Source: Powellomyces hirtus
Taxonomy: Eukaryota > Chytridiomycota > Chytridiomycetes > Spizellomycetales > Powellomycetaceae
Direction of reading: 5' to 3'
NCBI GenBank assembly: GCA_025526995.1
Contig: JAHLKG010000016.1
Coordinates: 372,001-436,000 of the forward strand
Length of the DNA stretch: 64,000 nt
The notes under the pieces were generated by a model. That model worked only from the letters and a program-made list of their open reading frames with translations. It searched no databases and was not told the origin of the DNA. Positions 54,814-64,000 of the stretch are shown here, in pieces (positions within the stretch are counted from its first letter, which is position 1; the number at the start of each line of letters is the position of its first letter). Made by a program: the position numbers and the translations under genes.

Positions 54814-54855
54814 GGGGGGGGGGGGGGGGGGGGCGTTGTCCCCCCCCCCCCCCCC
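54814..54855 (+). repeat. G20 and C16 tracts facing each other
   Basis: G20 at 54814-54833, six other bases, then C16 at 54840-54855. The two runs can pair into a perfect GC hairpin, or each strand can form G-quadruplex structures. Confidence 0.9.
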
Positions 54856-55349
54856 TCGGGCCCAGAAGTCAGCTCGTTCGGATCTCTTTCACGCACGAAC
54901 ATTGCACAACACCCACTGCTGTGGTGGCCTGCTCGAGATGCGCTCTCACGATCTGTTTTGTTGACCAGGCTGCTCGGTAAGTGAGGTCATCTCGCTATTC
55001 TAAAGAAAAAGAATGGAAAAAGGAAAAAAAAAAAAAACATTGACAACTGAATCAGCTTGCGCAAATGAACCAAGCAAGTACATTCATTCACAGAAATACC
55101 TGTCAAGTGGGGAGGACTTGCTGATGTGCAGCGATCCACGCACGTTGAGAGACAATCTTGCAGTAATTCTCCGGGGCCCGGCCAACTGCGTTCACGTTCC
55201 ATTCATTCATTTTCTCTTCGCACAGATCCACAACCCCTTCGAGATCAGCAATTTTCGTCTTGTTGTTTCTTTTCTGCACATTTCCATTTTTTCCATGGTC
55301 TTCTTGCATTCGTCCAATGCCGCATTGACTTCTGTGAGTTGCTGCTTGT

Positions 55350-55810
55350 AGGACGTTATGTGTTGTTCGCGACTTTGACGCCGAGGATCAAGTCGACGGG
55401 ACCGGCGTTGGTCATATTGAACTCCATCGCGAGGTCTGCTTTCACCCCCTCGATGAGGTGTGGGGGCGCAGCAACCACGAAATCATCGACGTAGACTGCG
55501 AGGAGGACGAGGGCACCCGAGGTCGGACGGTGGAAGAGTCCAGAACTTGCTGTTGCCGGGGACTTGCGCCCCAAATGCCCGTCCACGCCCGCATGCCCCC
55601 GATGAAGGGGTTTGCCCGAGGAGGGCTACACTGGTTGCGCGTCGCTGCCCCCGATGTGGAGGTTTGGCGCGTGGTGGTGGGGTGGGTGCGCGCGTTGACT
55701 GCACTGTTGAGCACTGGCAGATATGAAATGTGGTGGAGGTCATTCGCCTTCGCCCCGAATGCCCCGGATGAAGCTGTCATTCTGATATCAGGATTGTTCC
55801 ATATGGCCCT
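55350..55810 (-). mobile_element. Ty1/Copia retrotransposon relic (reverse transcriptase)
   Basis: The minus-strand frame at 55356-55586 contains the Copia RT active-site block: VLLAVYVDDFVVAAPPH (YVDD), followed by KADLAMEFNMTNAGPVDLIL and GVKV, the position where Copia RT reads M.DLG.L.YFLGI.V. Upstream fragments in other frames (NPFIGGMRAWTGIWGA) fit the preceding G.R.W-type RT region after frameshifts. No integrase, RNase H, long terminal repeats or primer-binding site could be found around it. The element is a short, broken fragment. The domain call rests on the YVDD context. Confidence 0.65.
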
Positions 55811-57749
55811 CGTGCTGCTCTGATGCGGTCAACCCAGGATATCCGCATAAAAGCAGAACGAGCGAGCGCCCCTGCGTGCCCTCGCCGGCGTGATCTGCCC
55901 CGCCCCAACGGTTACTGCGAAGCCCCCTCCGGAGAGAAAACATGCGGTGTTTCTTGTCAAGTTGTCGAAATGAGGCTTTTATATTTTCATCGTGGTCCTA
56001 GTGGTCAAACGAATCCGCGGCGCGCGACCCAAGCATGGGGCCGCACCGCTCAGCTCAAGCACGGGAACTCGGTCCAGTCCAGCTTGACCGTTTCCGAGGA
56101 GCGCACTCCATCGGCGGCAAGCGCCCCGCAGATGGGGGATACTGCACAGCAGAGAATTCTCTTCGCCGATCCATCCGCGACGACGGATTGCCGCTTCTGG
56201 TCATTCTTCACCAGAGTCCCCGGGGGAGGGTGGATCCGGACCGGTGGCCTGCGGCACGACTATCGACCGTCACACCTCCCCACAACACCTTCTTCTGCGA
56301 TCCTCACGTCTTCGCGGCGGGCGGGGTAACCTCTCCACGCTCGTCCCGGCCCGGGTTTGCGACGTCCGCGGATGAAAGCAGAGCTCTCTCCTCGCCCCAC
56401 CTGCGGCTCCCCCGCCCCAACGACCCCCTCATGGCCCGTGTCGGCCCCGATTGCGCCGACAGTGCATCAACGGGGGATGGGTGCTGGTTGAACACCGCCC
56501 CCCCCATCACTCAGCGGGGTGCAGTTGCCGCTGTTCACGCACCCTCATGGCGCGCGGCTGTCATATATGCTTGGCTGCGCGCAGTTTACAATGGATGCGG
56601 GGTGTCGACGCGGCGCACGCTGACCCCCCCGCCGCGCATCGAACACCTGTTTCCGCGACCATGAGCGAGTGCGCGATCTGCACTTGCAGGTAGCGTTGCC
56701 GGGCCGCGTCGAATGGCGGGTGTACTGTATGTGCATGGGGTGTGAAGGATCCCAGGCCATTTGGAGGCGGTGGGTGGAGAAGGACAGGCACGTGTGTTGC
56801 GCCCGGAATGAATGCATGTGGGCCCGCTCAACCACCCGCGGTTGGGTGTTTGCGGTCCGGGGCTCATAAACCGGGGTTGTAAAAATGCCTCCCCTCCAAG
56901 CAGGCATTGATATTAGACGAAACACGAAATAGTCTCGCCCCGTGTACAGTACATATATCGTACTACACTATTCGACAAAGTTCGTGAAGAACCCAGCACC
57001 GCCCCCAGCGACCGTGGGATTATATCGATATCCAACATCTGATCTGCCTCCGGTCCACATCCGCATGGTGTGGGCTGAGTGTATCCCCCGCTACCACTAC
57101 CAATTCCGTGCCCTGCTTTGTCACGCCTAGAATTTCTGACAAGCAAAGGGTATGAGAAAAACAAATACAATACACTAAAATGGTCCATTCTCATTTTGCT
57201 TTTTGGAAAATGAGTGCATATACATAATATACATAATATTCACTGTAGATCTCACACACACCTCACCCCACATGTCGGGGGTGGCCAGTCTAGTCCCGTC
57301 TTCGCATGTTACAAATCGTAGGAACTGACGCTCTCGTATGTAGTCATGGTTCATGTCGTCCGTGTTTGTATTTGGGTTTGGGTTTGGATTTGGATCTACA
57401 TGACATTACATTACAGGCATAGCATACCCCACATGCGGAAGATCAAACATAGCGAGGGGAACATGGGTTCTGAACTGCTCAATGGGAATAAAATGCCGAC
57501 ACTGATAACCGAGGGACGCGGGGGTAAAGTGAGTGTGGAACGAGGTAGGAAAAGCAAAAAAAAGAAAAAAAAAAAAGTATGTCGCGTGTAATGGTGGGTC
57601 GTGTGGGTTCGTTCGGCCGTTCCCCTCCGCCAGGGAGTTAGGTGGGACCGATGGCTATAGCGCGATATAATATACTCGGGGGTGTGTACAACGTAACGTA
57701 ACGTAGCGTAACGTGCAAGGATAGGGTGACAAGGCTTATTATTTAGTAT
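55811..57749. other. Gene-poor DNA beside the Copia relic
   Basis: GC-rich, with overlapping open frames on both strands at 55823-56690 that share no recognisable motif and look like composition effects. 57150-57250 is AT-rich (TACATAATATACATAATATT). 57346-57400 has TTTGGG/TTTGGA-type short repeats. 57690-57714 has GTAAC repeats. This may include more retroelement debris, but I cannot prove it. Confidence 0.35.
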
Positions 57750-59295
57750 TTATTCTGGCTCGGTTTTACTGGGTTTTGAGGTGGCCAGGATGGTGCGGAG
57801 TTGGTCGCGTTCGTGGCGGGCGTCTTCGAGGGACGCGATGTATTCGACAGCTACCATGCACGAGAAAGAAAGAGACATGACAATAAACATGAGCGTGGGT
57901 GGGTTTTTTTTTTATCAGAGAAACAGCGTAGCCAATGGCGCGCGAAATGCCGGTTTGTTACAGCACCGATGAACGAAACAACGCGTCGTCGCACGTACCT
58001 TTCGACAGCAACTCCCACTTGCTGGGGCGGGTGGACTCGAAGCTGTGCTGCGGGAGGGCGTGTTTGAGGTCGTCAAAGAGTTCTTTGATTTCCTTGCGCC
58101 GTTTGCGCTCGGCGAGTTTGTGCACGACGCGGAGTTGCGGGGAGCGCGAGTAGGGGTGGGTGTTGCTGTTGCTGCTGTTGTTGTTGGAGAGTGTTGGGGG
58201 GAGGTGGGGTTTGGGTTGTTGGTGGTGTTGTTGACGTTGTTGTGTGGATGTGGGTTTTTTGTGCGTTGTTGTTGTTGTTGGTGGTGTTGGTTTGGGCGTT
58301 GTCGTCGGATGTGGTGAATGGGGTGGGAGGGTGTTCGTGTTATCGTTAGTAGGAATATACGGTTGGCCCCCGGATGCGGGGGTGGTGGAGGACGAGGAAG
58401 AGAGGAGCGAGTCAAGTGACGGGCGGCGCGGGTTCGTTATTGGCGATGCGGCGGGGGTATGGAGATGGTGGTTACGCCGTGTAGGGTCACGGGGCGGGTC
58501 GTCCTCGTTGTTGAGGAGCGTTGCGATGGTTGTGACGGTATTGGTATGGCGGGCGAGTGTGTGGGCCGAGGGTTCGGTGAAAGACAGTCTCGGGGCACGG
58601 AGTGGGTGGTGGTGGGGATGCGGTAGGTGATCAGTGTGGGTTGGCATGCTGGAGCGTCTGCAGCGAGCAGCAGCAGCAGCAGCAGTTGCGGTGGTGGCCG
58701 GTCTTGACTCTGGCGGCGGGTCGAAGGCCGGGAGGTGATGATGACGAAGCGGGTGCCGCTGCGGCCCATAGCCATCGCTATCTCTTGTATCTATACGCAC
58801 CGTCTCATCCCGTCTCGCGAGCGGGGGCGGGGGCATACTATGGCGGGTACGTTGATACGGGTGATACTGGTGGCAACGTGGACCCGCAGCCGCAGCCGCA
58901 GCGTCACGGGGTGGTGCAGCAGCATATCGGTGCTCATACTCTCGCTCTAACTGCGGTGCGGCCGCCGGATGCGCGTAGGCGTAGAGATGACGTGGATTGG
59001 GTTCGCGAATCGGGGCCAGCGTCAAGTTCCGATCTGGCGATGATTCGTATTCGTCGGGGTAGTCGTACGGCGAGTGGACCATTGTGGGGGGAGAGGGGGG
59101 AAGAGCTGGAGCTGTAGCTGGAGCTGTAGCTGGAGCTGTTGCTGTAGCTGTTGCGTGGATGGGGGTGGTGCTGCTGGAGGACGAGGAGGGGGATGAGAGC
59201 GAGGAGGTTGAGCTGAGAGGTGGGGACGTGAGCAACGGGAGTGGTAGCAGTGGAGGTGGTCGTTGTTTGTGGTGATAGGTTCCTCGGACAAGCAT
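57750..59295 (-). CDS. bHLH transcription factor
   Basis: Exons are 57999-59295 and 57750-57850 (donor GTACGT, acceptor GGTAG, phase 1), 465 aa. The bHLH domain is at the C-terminus and split by the intron. The basic region and helix 1 lie in RVVHKLAERKRRKEIKELFD and DLKHALP, with the E-box-reading His, Glu and Arg in H-x3-E-R-x-R-R spacing. The loop is followed by helix 2 PSKWELLSKAVEYIASLEDA and a short leucine-containing helix RHERDQLRTIL. The first ~390 residues are low-complexity Pro/Ser/Thr/His/Ala, including an ATAPATAPATAP repeat encoded at about 59100-59160. Family and nuclear DNA binding are confident; targets unknown. Reading the exon through the donor would end the protein early and lose helix 2. 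Confidence 0.9.
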
Positions 59296-60013
59296 TGCTC
59301 TTTGAAGAAAAAAAGGTGGCTGAACCAGCAGCTCAATGTTGGAAAAAGAAACCCGAGGGGGGAGAGTGTGGGGGGTGGAAATAAATACCGCCCACGTTTA
59401 TCGTTCATTTAGCGGCAGGCGAGATATCCGATGGAGGCGGGCGGAGGGGGGGATAACGTAAGCAGCGGCTCAAAAACGGACGCGCCTCTTCGCTTCTGTG
59501 TTTGCCGCAAATGTGGAGAAAAGTGTTACCCACGCGAGTGATAGTCGCATACAAAAAAACTGCCGCCCGCGCGTCATCGTAGGTTCCCCAGTTCACCCGC
59601 ATTTCAGATGAACCCTGAGACGGACGCAGTTACGTTTATAGTTGCTGTATTTACTAACTGCATCATGTACATTATTATAACGTATCAGTACATTTGCCCC
59701 TTGTTTGTCTCCGGGTTCAGCGATATGGCATGTGAATGAGGGATGCGGTCAGCGCAGTATTTCTGGATAAAAGCAGCGCGGGCCATGTTTTTGCTCTCTT
59801 GCCAGTGGGAACATAATAAAAAGTATATCGCCGTACTTGGGGTTATAGTGTATATGAAGGAAAGGAAAGTTCTATGAAGCTACCAAAAAAGGGGGTGATA
59901 TATTAATGGATGGGGATGGGTAACGGAAATACACAGAGAGAGGGGACCGATCATCAACCAAACTGTTGTGGCGTATGGGGGCACGTGGGGGGGGGGGGGG
60001 GGGGGGATGTGCT
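59296..60013. other. Intergenic: bHLH promoter and esterase 3' flank
   Basis: Includes a G20 run at 59987-60006, seven bases from the esterase stop. No gene seen. AT-rich near 59640-59690 and 59820-59900. Confidence 0.4.
59987..60006 (+). repeat. G20 homopolymer
   Basis: Twenty consecutive G just downstream of the esterase coding end (C20 in that transcript's 3' UTR). Confidence 0.9.
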
Positions 60014-61554
60014 TCAATCCTGGAAATCGTTGACGAGGTGGGCCATGACATCCGAATTATGGGGGAAATCCGGACGTGCGACGATCGCGGCATGGGATCT
60101 ACGGGACTCTATTCTGACATGAATTTTGCGCCACGGGAGGATATTCAGATTCGCGATAATCCGTTTGCGGGTCTCGGCGAGGGTGTGCAGGCGGGACTGC
60201 GGGTGAGCCTTTTCTTGCGCCACATGGGCCGCGACGTGGGCTCTGGCATCTGCGAGCGGTCCTGCAACGTGGTGTTTCTCGGTGGCGTTGCGTATTTTGG
60301 CGGCAATGTAGAGGGAGAGAAAGGCGATGAGGATGATGGGGGCGAGGATCGGGGCGAGGACGTAGAGGAGGAGTTTGCGGGGTGCAAAGGGGGAGGTGAG
60401 GGCGGTGGAGGCAGAAATGGCAGCGACGGTGGTGACTCCGAGCGCGGCGGTTTCGAGCGGGGTGGGTTCGCTGATTTTGGAGGCGGCGGGGGTTTCGTCG
60501 GCGGCAGCTTGTTCGGCCTCCGCTTTCGCCATGACGGCGGCTGCGTCATTGGTGTTGATGGGCATCATTGATTCGTCATCGAGTTCGTCGTCGAGGAGGT
60601 CTGCATCTGTCGCCGATGCAGCCGGCTCGTCGGCCGGTGTCGTATCGGCGACGACGCGGTCATTCATCTCCATCCTCACAATGGACGGATACTGGGGATC
60701 CACGACGAACCGCGTGGCGGGGTTCCGATAATGGTTGCTGGTTTCTAACGCACTTGTGGTATAGCCTACAACGCGGTCATTGATGGTGTTGGCGTAGGTG
60801 GTTCTGACATTGAACTTTTGCAGCCCCTTCCAGAACGGCAAGTTTGGGTCCGCCATCGCATCCAGCAAAGGTCTCTTTGCGCCTTTCGTTGGACCAAACT
60901 CGCCATCCCGATCCGTCAAGGTAATGTGGGTCCCACTGGCGGACACGGCCCAGGACGTGGCGCCATTGTAGAGGCGACCCCACACATTGTCTGCTTTCCA
61001 CGCCGCGCCCGCATGCGGCGTGGCGACGGTGATCAAGTTGACGGCCCGGAGGAGACGACGGGGTTGCGCTGGGGAAGGTTCTGGGGAAGGGTATAGCAGG
61101 TGGCGGGCTTCGAGGATGCCGACAGCGTAGCGCACAACGAGGCCGCCGAGGGAATAGCCGATAAAGGAGATGCGGTCGACGGGAGGTCGAGAGGTGTCGG
61201 CGAGGCGGGCCTGGATTGCGGCCATGAGACGGACGGCGCAGACCTAGAATCAGTTGGGACAGCCCTGGGGTTAGCGCTGTTGTGTGATTTGGCAGCGGCT
61301 TTGTGACGCACGTCTACGCCGTCATAGGTCCTCGTAAAGGAATTGCCGTTAAAGTTCAGGGTCTAGACAGGGGAGAGGCAGTAAGCGGCAGGAAAGAAGC
61401 AAAACGATGGCCAAGCACGGGAGTATCGATATGTATGTACCTCCAGGGTGCGTGGAAAGTTGAGGGTTAGCAGTCTGTCTATGTGAGCCATGTGGGTAGA
61501 GTTTCCCCACAGGCCATGGTGTATGACGACAAGGTGGATGGGGGGCAGAGTCAT
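60014..61554 (-). CDS. DUF676 / ROG1-like serine esterase (lipase) with membrane segment
   Basis: Alpha/beta-hydrolase of the yeast Rog1/Yor059c lipase type. Exons are 61441-61554, 61312-61362 and 60014-61243, phases consistent (464 aa). Exon 1 gives LPPIHLVVIHHGLWGNSTHM, the HGLWG oxyanion motif. Exon 2 gives TRTYDGVDV. Exon 3 gives the nucleophile elbow FIGYSLGGLVVRYAVG with Ser86, then LITVATPHAGAAWK. The acid/His end lies around TTYANTINDRVVGYTTSALE, where the D of NDRVV is the expected acid. After residue ~330 comes a hydrophobic pair (LGVTTVAAISASTAL and LLLYVLAPILAPIILIAFLS), which suggests membrane or lipid-droplet attachment. Substrate (monoacylglycerol or phospholipid) is inference from the family. 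Confidence 0.85.
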
Positions 61555-61712
61555 TACTGGCAGAGGAGGAGGAGGGTGGTGGGATGAAGATGAGCAGTGG
61601 ACATGAGTGACTGAGTGACTGACTGACTGGGGGGAAAGGGAATGCGTGTTCGCTCGCTGCTGGCCTTTCCCCGCGGGTGCGCACATGTCGAATCCCACCC
61701 CTCACACCCACA

Positions 61713-61907
61713 ATGTCAGATTCCACCCTCTACATCCTCCTCCTCCTCATTTTCCTCCTCCTGCTCCTCTTCCTCCTCTTCATGATCGCCAGCACATGCT
61801 GCGGACGCGCACTCCTCGCACCATTCCTAACCGGGCGCCAACGACAACGTCGCGATTCGCAGCGCATTGCCTCGCCCCACGACTGGGTCGAACTGCAGGG
61901 TAGTTAG
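61713..61907 (+). CDS. Small single-pass membrane protein, hypothetical
   Basis: A 64-aa open frame divergent from the esterase (158 bp between starts). Residues 6-27 are almost entirely Leu/Ile/Phe (LYILLLLIFLLLLLFLLFMI), followed by CC, a basic stretch (GRQRQRRDSQR) and a short polar tail (ASPHDWVELQGS). It has the plan of a tail- or signal-anchored micro-protein. No family recognised; the Leu-rich part may reflect CTC-rich DNA. An in-phase extension to 61677 exists. Confidence 0.4.
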   Translation: MSDSTLYILLLLIFLLLLLFLLFMIASTCCGRALLAPFLTGRQRQRRDSQRIASPHDWVELQGS

Positions 61908-62548
61908 TGTGGCGAGGCAGCTGGCGACGACGACGCGTGCGGAGAGGGATGCGGCCAGGGAATTGTCGATGCGGGCAGTCAAGTAACACGGTACCATTCG
62001 GGGACATTCAAATAGAAATTGTAGATAGTTCCCCAGCCCCCCATTCATCACCGTGTGTTGTCTTTCCCTCACCCGCATGGGGCGGAGGTAGAGTGGGGGA
62101 AGAAGATTGGCGGCATATTGACACACGCTTCTCCGCAAAAGCTCTGGAATGGCGCTGCATGAATGCACTACTGAATCCGTGAAAAAAATGGGCTATGGCT
62201 ATTTTTGACCTTGTGGGTTCTGTTCTCCCGGTGGCTCTTTTTATTGTATGTACTTCCTCATCCCCTCTCCTCCTGAGTCAACAAAGCGTTGGCCACATCG
62301 ACATTCCCCTCCAATATTTCCTCTCCTCGTCCAGAACTGCGGGAGGCGCGGGCGGTCCACCTCGGTCCCCTACCCACCACAGTCACGGATATAGTAGAGA
62401 GCCACATTTGTCTTTTGTAGTATACGGGATATCATACATACATATATATATAATATAATATATATAAAAATGACGGTGTAAACAAAGCACATGTCCACGT
62501 CTTGACGTCCCCATGTCTGTCCGCCGTGCCACTACGCCTTTGTCTGTC
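61908..62548. other. Intergenic between convergent genes
   Basis: No gene seen. An AT-rich run at about 62435-62470 (ATATATATAATATAATATATATA) lies just beyond the stop of the next minus-strand gene and may help 3'-end formation. Confidence 0.4.
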
Positions 62549-64000
62549 CTACAAATACCTCGACAGACTATCCGCCGCCGCCGAGTCCGACCGCGCATCA
62601 TCCCCACTATCGCTGCCCACGTCCCCACTCGTGGCTGTCGACGCCATGCTGACGCGACGGCTCGCTGCATCACCACTACCAGGGTGCACCACGACCATGG
62701 GGGAATTGTTGTCGCTGGACAATAATGACGACGACGATGATGATGGTGATGACGAGGATGGGTGCGTAGACCACGACCGTTGTCGCTGGTGGTGCGTCGT
62801 GATCGCGGGTGAAATGTCCGTCGTGCCGTGGCGCAACAATGTCGGGGGAGCCGGGGCCGGAGGCGACGACGCCTCCTTTGGCGTCGGGTACAGTAACGCC
62901 GGCGCTCGTCCCAGCGTGCTCGATCGCTCCAAATGTCTCGACAGCGACCCCGCCTCCGAACTCGCCCCACTCACGACCGACGACGACAACGACCACGACG
63001 ACGCCGCCGACCTCACGCTCGACCGGCGCGACTCGGGTGTCGCGACGCGACTGCGCTCGTCTTCATCATCGCCCGCATCCGACGACAGCGAACAGAAACT
63101 CGCCGGCTTCCCGATCGGCATCACATAGTCCCTCGCGCCATCAATATCCTTATCCGGGTGGTTCGACGGCGCGGGCGAGAGCGCGAGCGAGGCCAGCGGC
63201 GCAGAGTTGGAGTACAGAATGAAGGGGATCACTGGTTTTCGCGGCTTGCCCGAGTGGGTGCCGTGGAGGAAGAGGAGGTTCGGGAGGTAGTTGTTGAGAC
63301 GGAGACCCGAGAAGAAGGACACGCCTGATGGGCCGGCGGCCGCCGCCGCGGCAGGGGTTCGAGTTGTGGTTGGTGTGCTTGTGGTGAGGGTGGAGAGGGT
63401 GGAGAGGGTGGATGGGGCAGCAATGAGGGGCGGTGGACCGGTTTCTGAGTTGAGGGTCGTGCCGTTAAGACTGCTGTTAAAAGTCCGGTCCGTACCGGTG
63501 CGGCTGCTGTCGAGAGTGCGGGGCGGGGTGGGAAAGTGTCCTGGCGCGACAAAGATATCATCAAGCGGGGAATGCTGGATGACTGCCTCGTCGTTAAAGT
63601 CCCCCGGTTTCGAGTCGCCTTTGTTGCCACTAATGCCAGACATTTTCCGGGTCGGTAGGGCCATGGCCTTGACCGAATTGACTTTACGTCGGTACAGCAG
63701 CCCGCCCACGACCGCAACCGAGACGCATCCCGAAATAAGCAGGCCTGTGATGGTTTTCGTGGCCATGGCATGCGATGTCTCCTCCTTCTCTGGTGGGGCG
63801 TTGGGCAATCCGTCCTTGTCGGATCCGCCCGGCGCGTTTTTAGGCGACACAGAGCCTCGACCGGGGGTAGCAGCCTGCGGGTTCAAGATCGCCGGTCCCT
63901 GCAAGCCACCGGCTCCCGATGCCGTTGACGCCGCCGCCGCCGAGTCCGGCTGCACAAGCGCGGCCATGTCGTCGTCGTCGCCCGTGCTGCCTGGTTTGGC
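62549..64000 (-). CDS. Single-pass low-complexity membrane protein, 5' end outside window
   Basis: Open from the window edge to a stop at 62549. The first ATG inside the window is at 63967 (472 aa from there), but the frame stays open upstream, so the real start is probably outside. An Ala/Gly/Ser/Pro-rich N-terminal part ends with KEETSHAMATK. A single membrane helix ITGLLISGCVSVAVVGGLLY is followed by RRKVNSVKAM. The remaining ~380 residues are Ser/Thr/Ala-rich with Asp/Ser patches. The plan (disordered outside part, one helix, RRK stop-transfer, long tail) is that of wall-stress-sensor-like or mucin-like surface proteins; that is only an analogy. Confidence 0.6.
   Translation of the reverse strand, partial: AKPGSTGDDDDMAALVQPDSAAAASTASGAGGLQGPAILNPQAATPGRGSVSPKNAPGGSDKDGLPNAPPEKEETSHAMATKTITGLLISGCVSVAVVGGLLYRRKVNSVKAMALPTRKMSGISGNKGDSKPGDFNDEAVIQHSPLDDIFVAPGHFPTPPRTLDSSRTGTDRTFNSSLNGTTLNSETGPPPLIAAPSTLSTLSTLTTSTPTTTRTPAAAAAAGPSGVSFFSGLRLNNYLPNLLFLHGTHSGKPRKPVIPFILYSNSAPLASLALSPAPSNHPDKDIDGARDYVMPIGKPASFCSLSSDAGDDEDERSRVATPESRRSSVRSAASSWSLSSSVVSGASSEAGSLSRHLERSSTLGRAPALLYPTPKEASSPPAPAPPTLLRHGTTDISPAITTHHQRQRSWSTHPSSSSPSSSSSSLLSSDNNSPMVVVHPGSGDAASRRVSMASTATSGDVGSDSGDDARSDSAAADSLSRYL

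Larger units (their letters stand above)
53911..55349. other. Gene-free island with repeats and homopolymers
   Basis: No supported gene. Contains the 28-bp direct repeat, the GC hairpin and the G20/C16 pair listed separately. On the minus strand at 55100-55310, directly downstream of the Copia relic, a frame reads KIADLEGVVDLCEEKMNEWN; it is not typical of Copia and I cannot place it. Confidence 0.4.

Noticed and set aside
55823..56664. Plus-strand open frames of 168 and 209 codons
   Set aside because: GC-rich DNA without stops by composition; sequence is low-order, with no signal peptide, domain or splice context.
57346..57400. TTTGGG-type short repeats as a telomere relic
   Set aside because: Only two or three mixed TTTGGG/TTTGGA units, weaker than the 2795-2823 run and within simple-sequence DNA.
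58160..58320. Plus-strand GTTGTTG-rich frame that could be a Val/Leu-rich membrane protein
   Set aside because: It is the reverse of the Asn/Thr/Pro-rich low-complexity coding of the bHLH gene.
1..64000. CRISPR arrays, operons or bacterial ribosome-binding sites
   Set aside because: Spliced genes, mitochondrial import proteins and fungal-type gene structures show this is eukaryotic nuclear DNA. No regularly spaced repeats of CRISPR type are present.

Overview
The window looks like nuclear DNA of a zoosporic (flagellated) early-diverging fungus, most likely a chytrid. The genes are typical of fungi: PAN2, an ATG14-type autophagy protein, an NF-X1/FAP1 homologue, Mam3/CNNM and TIM14. Introns are short (about 50-130 bp), mostly GT..AG, and intergenic gaps are small. 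Two genes point to a motile cilium: an LRRC9 homologue and a tubulin polyglutamylase-like TTLL. This taxonomic reading is inference; no rRNA or marker locus is present. Products were named by recognising motifs and family sequence patterns, without any database search.

Layout. 1-2.4 kb: the 3' part of an ALYREF/Yra1 mRNA-export gene, divergent from a mitoribosomal uS15m gene. 2.4-7.4 kb: a gene-poor block with a degenerate telomere-like repeat followed by decayed, virus-like coding sequence. Its main piece is a broken gene with two copies of a discoidin-like domain and a heptad-rich stem. 7.4-22.4 kb: a membrane protein, a MINDY-type deubiquitinase, a LigB-type dioxygenase, ATG14, NDUFA6, a COG0523 zinc-chaperone GTPase and NFX1. 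22.4-26.4 kb: mostly gene-free, with two apparently broken small genes. 26.5-41.4 kb: an Arg-Asp-rich protein, mL53, TIM14, LRRC9 and PAN2. 42.5-53 kb: a secreted CAP protein, a GST, a PPR protein, a TTLL ligase and a CNNM-type transporter. 53-57.7 kb: a second gene-poor island with a degenerate coding relic, G/C homopolymer tracts, repeats and a Copia reverse-transcriptase relic. 57.7-64 kb: a bHLH factor, a ROG1-like DUF676 esterase, a tiny membrane protein and a single-pass low-complexity protein that runs off the window.

How the genes relate. There is no operon logic, but several genes share head-to-head promoters: ALYREF/uS15m, NDUFA6/COG0523, mL53/TIM14, GST/PPR and esterase/small membrane protein. 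Five gene products are mitochondrial or probably so (uS15m, NDUFA6, mL53, TIM14, PPR). ALYREF (export) and PAN2 (deadenylation) are mRNA-life-cycle factors. LRRC9 and TTLL belong to the flagellum. A TTGACAG heptamer recurs in several intergenic promoters. The most unusual part is the virus-like block at 3.1-6.7 kb, possibly an old insertion from a large DNA virus.
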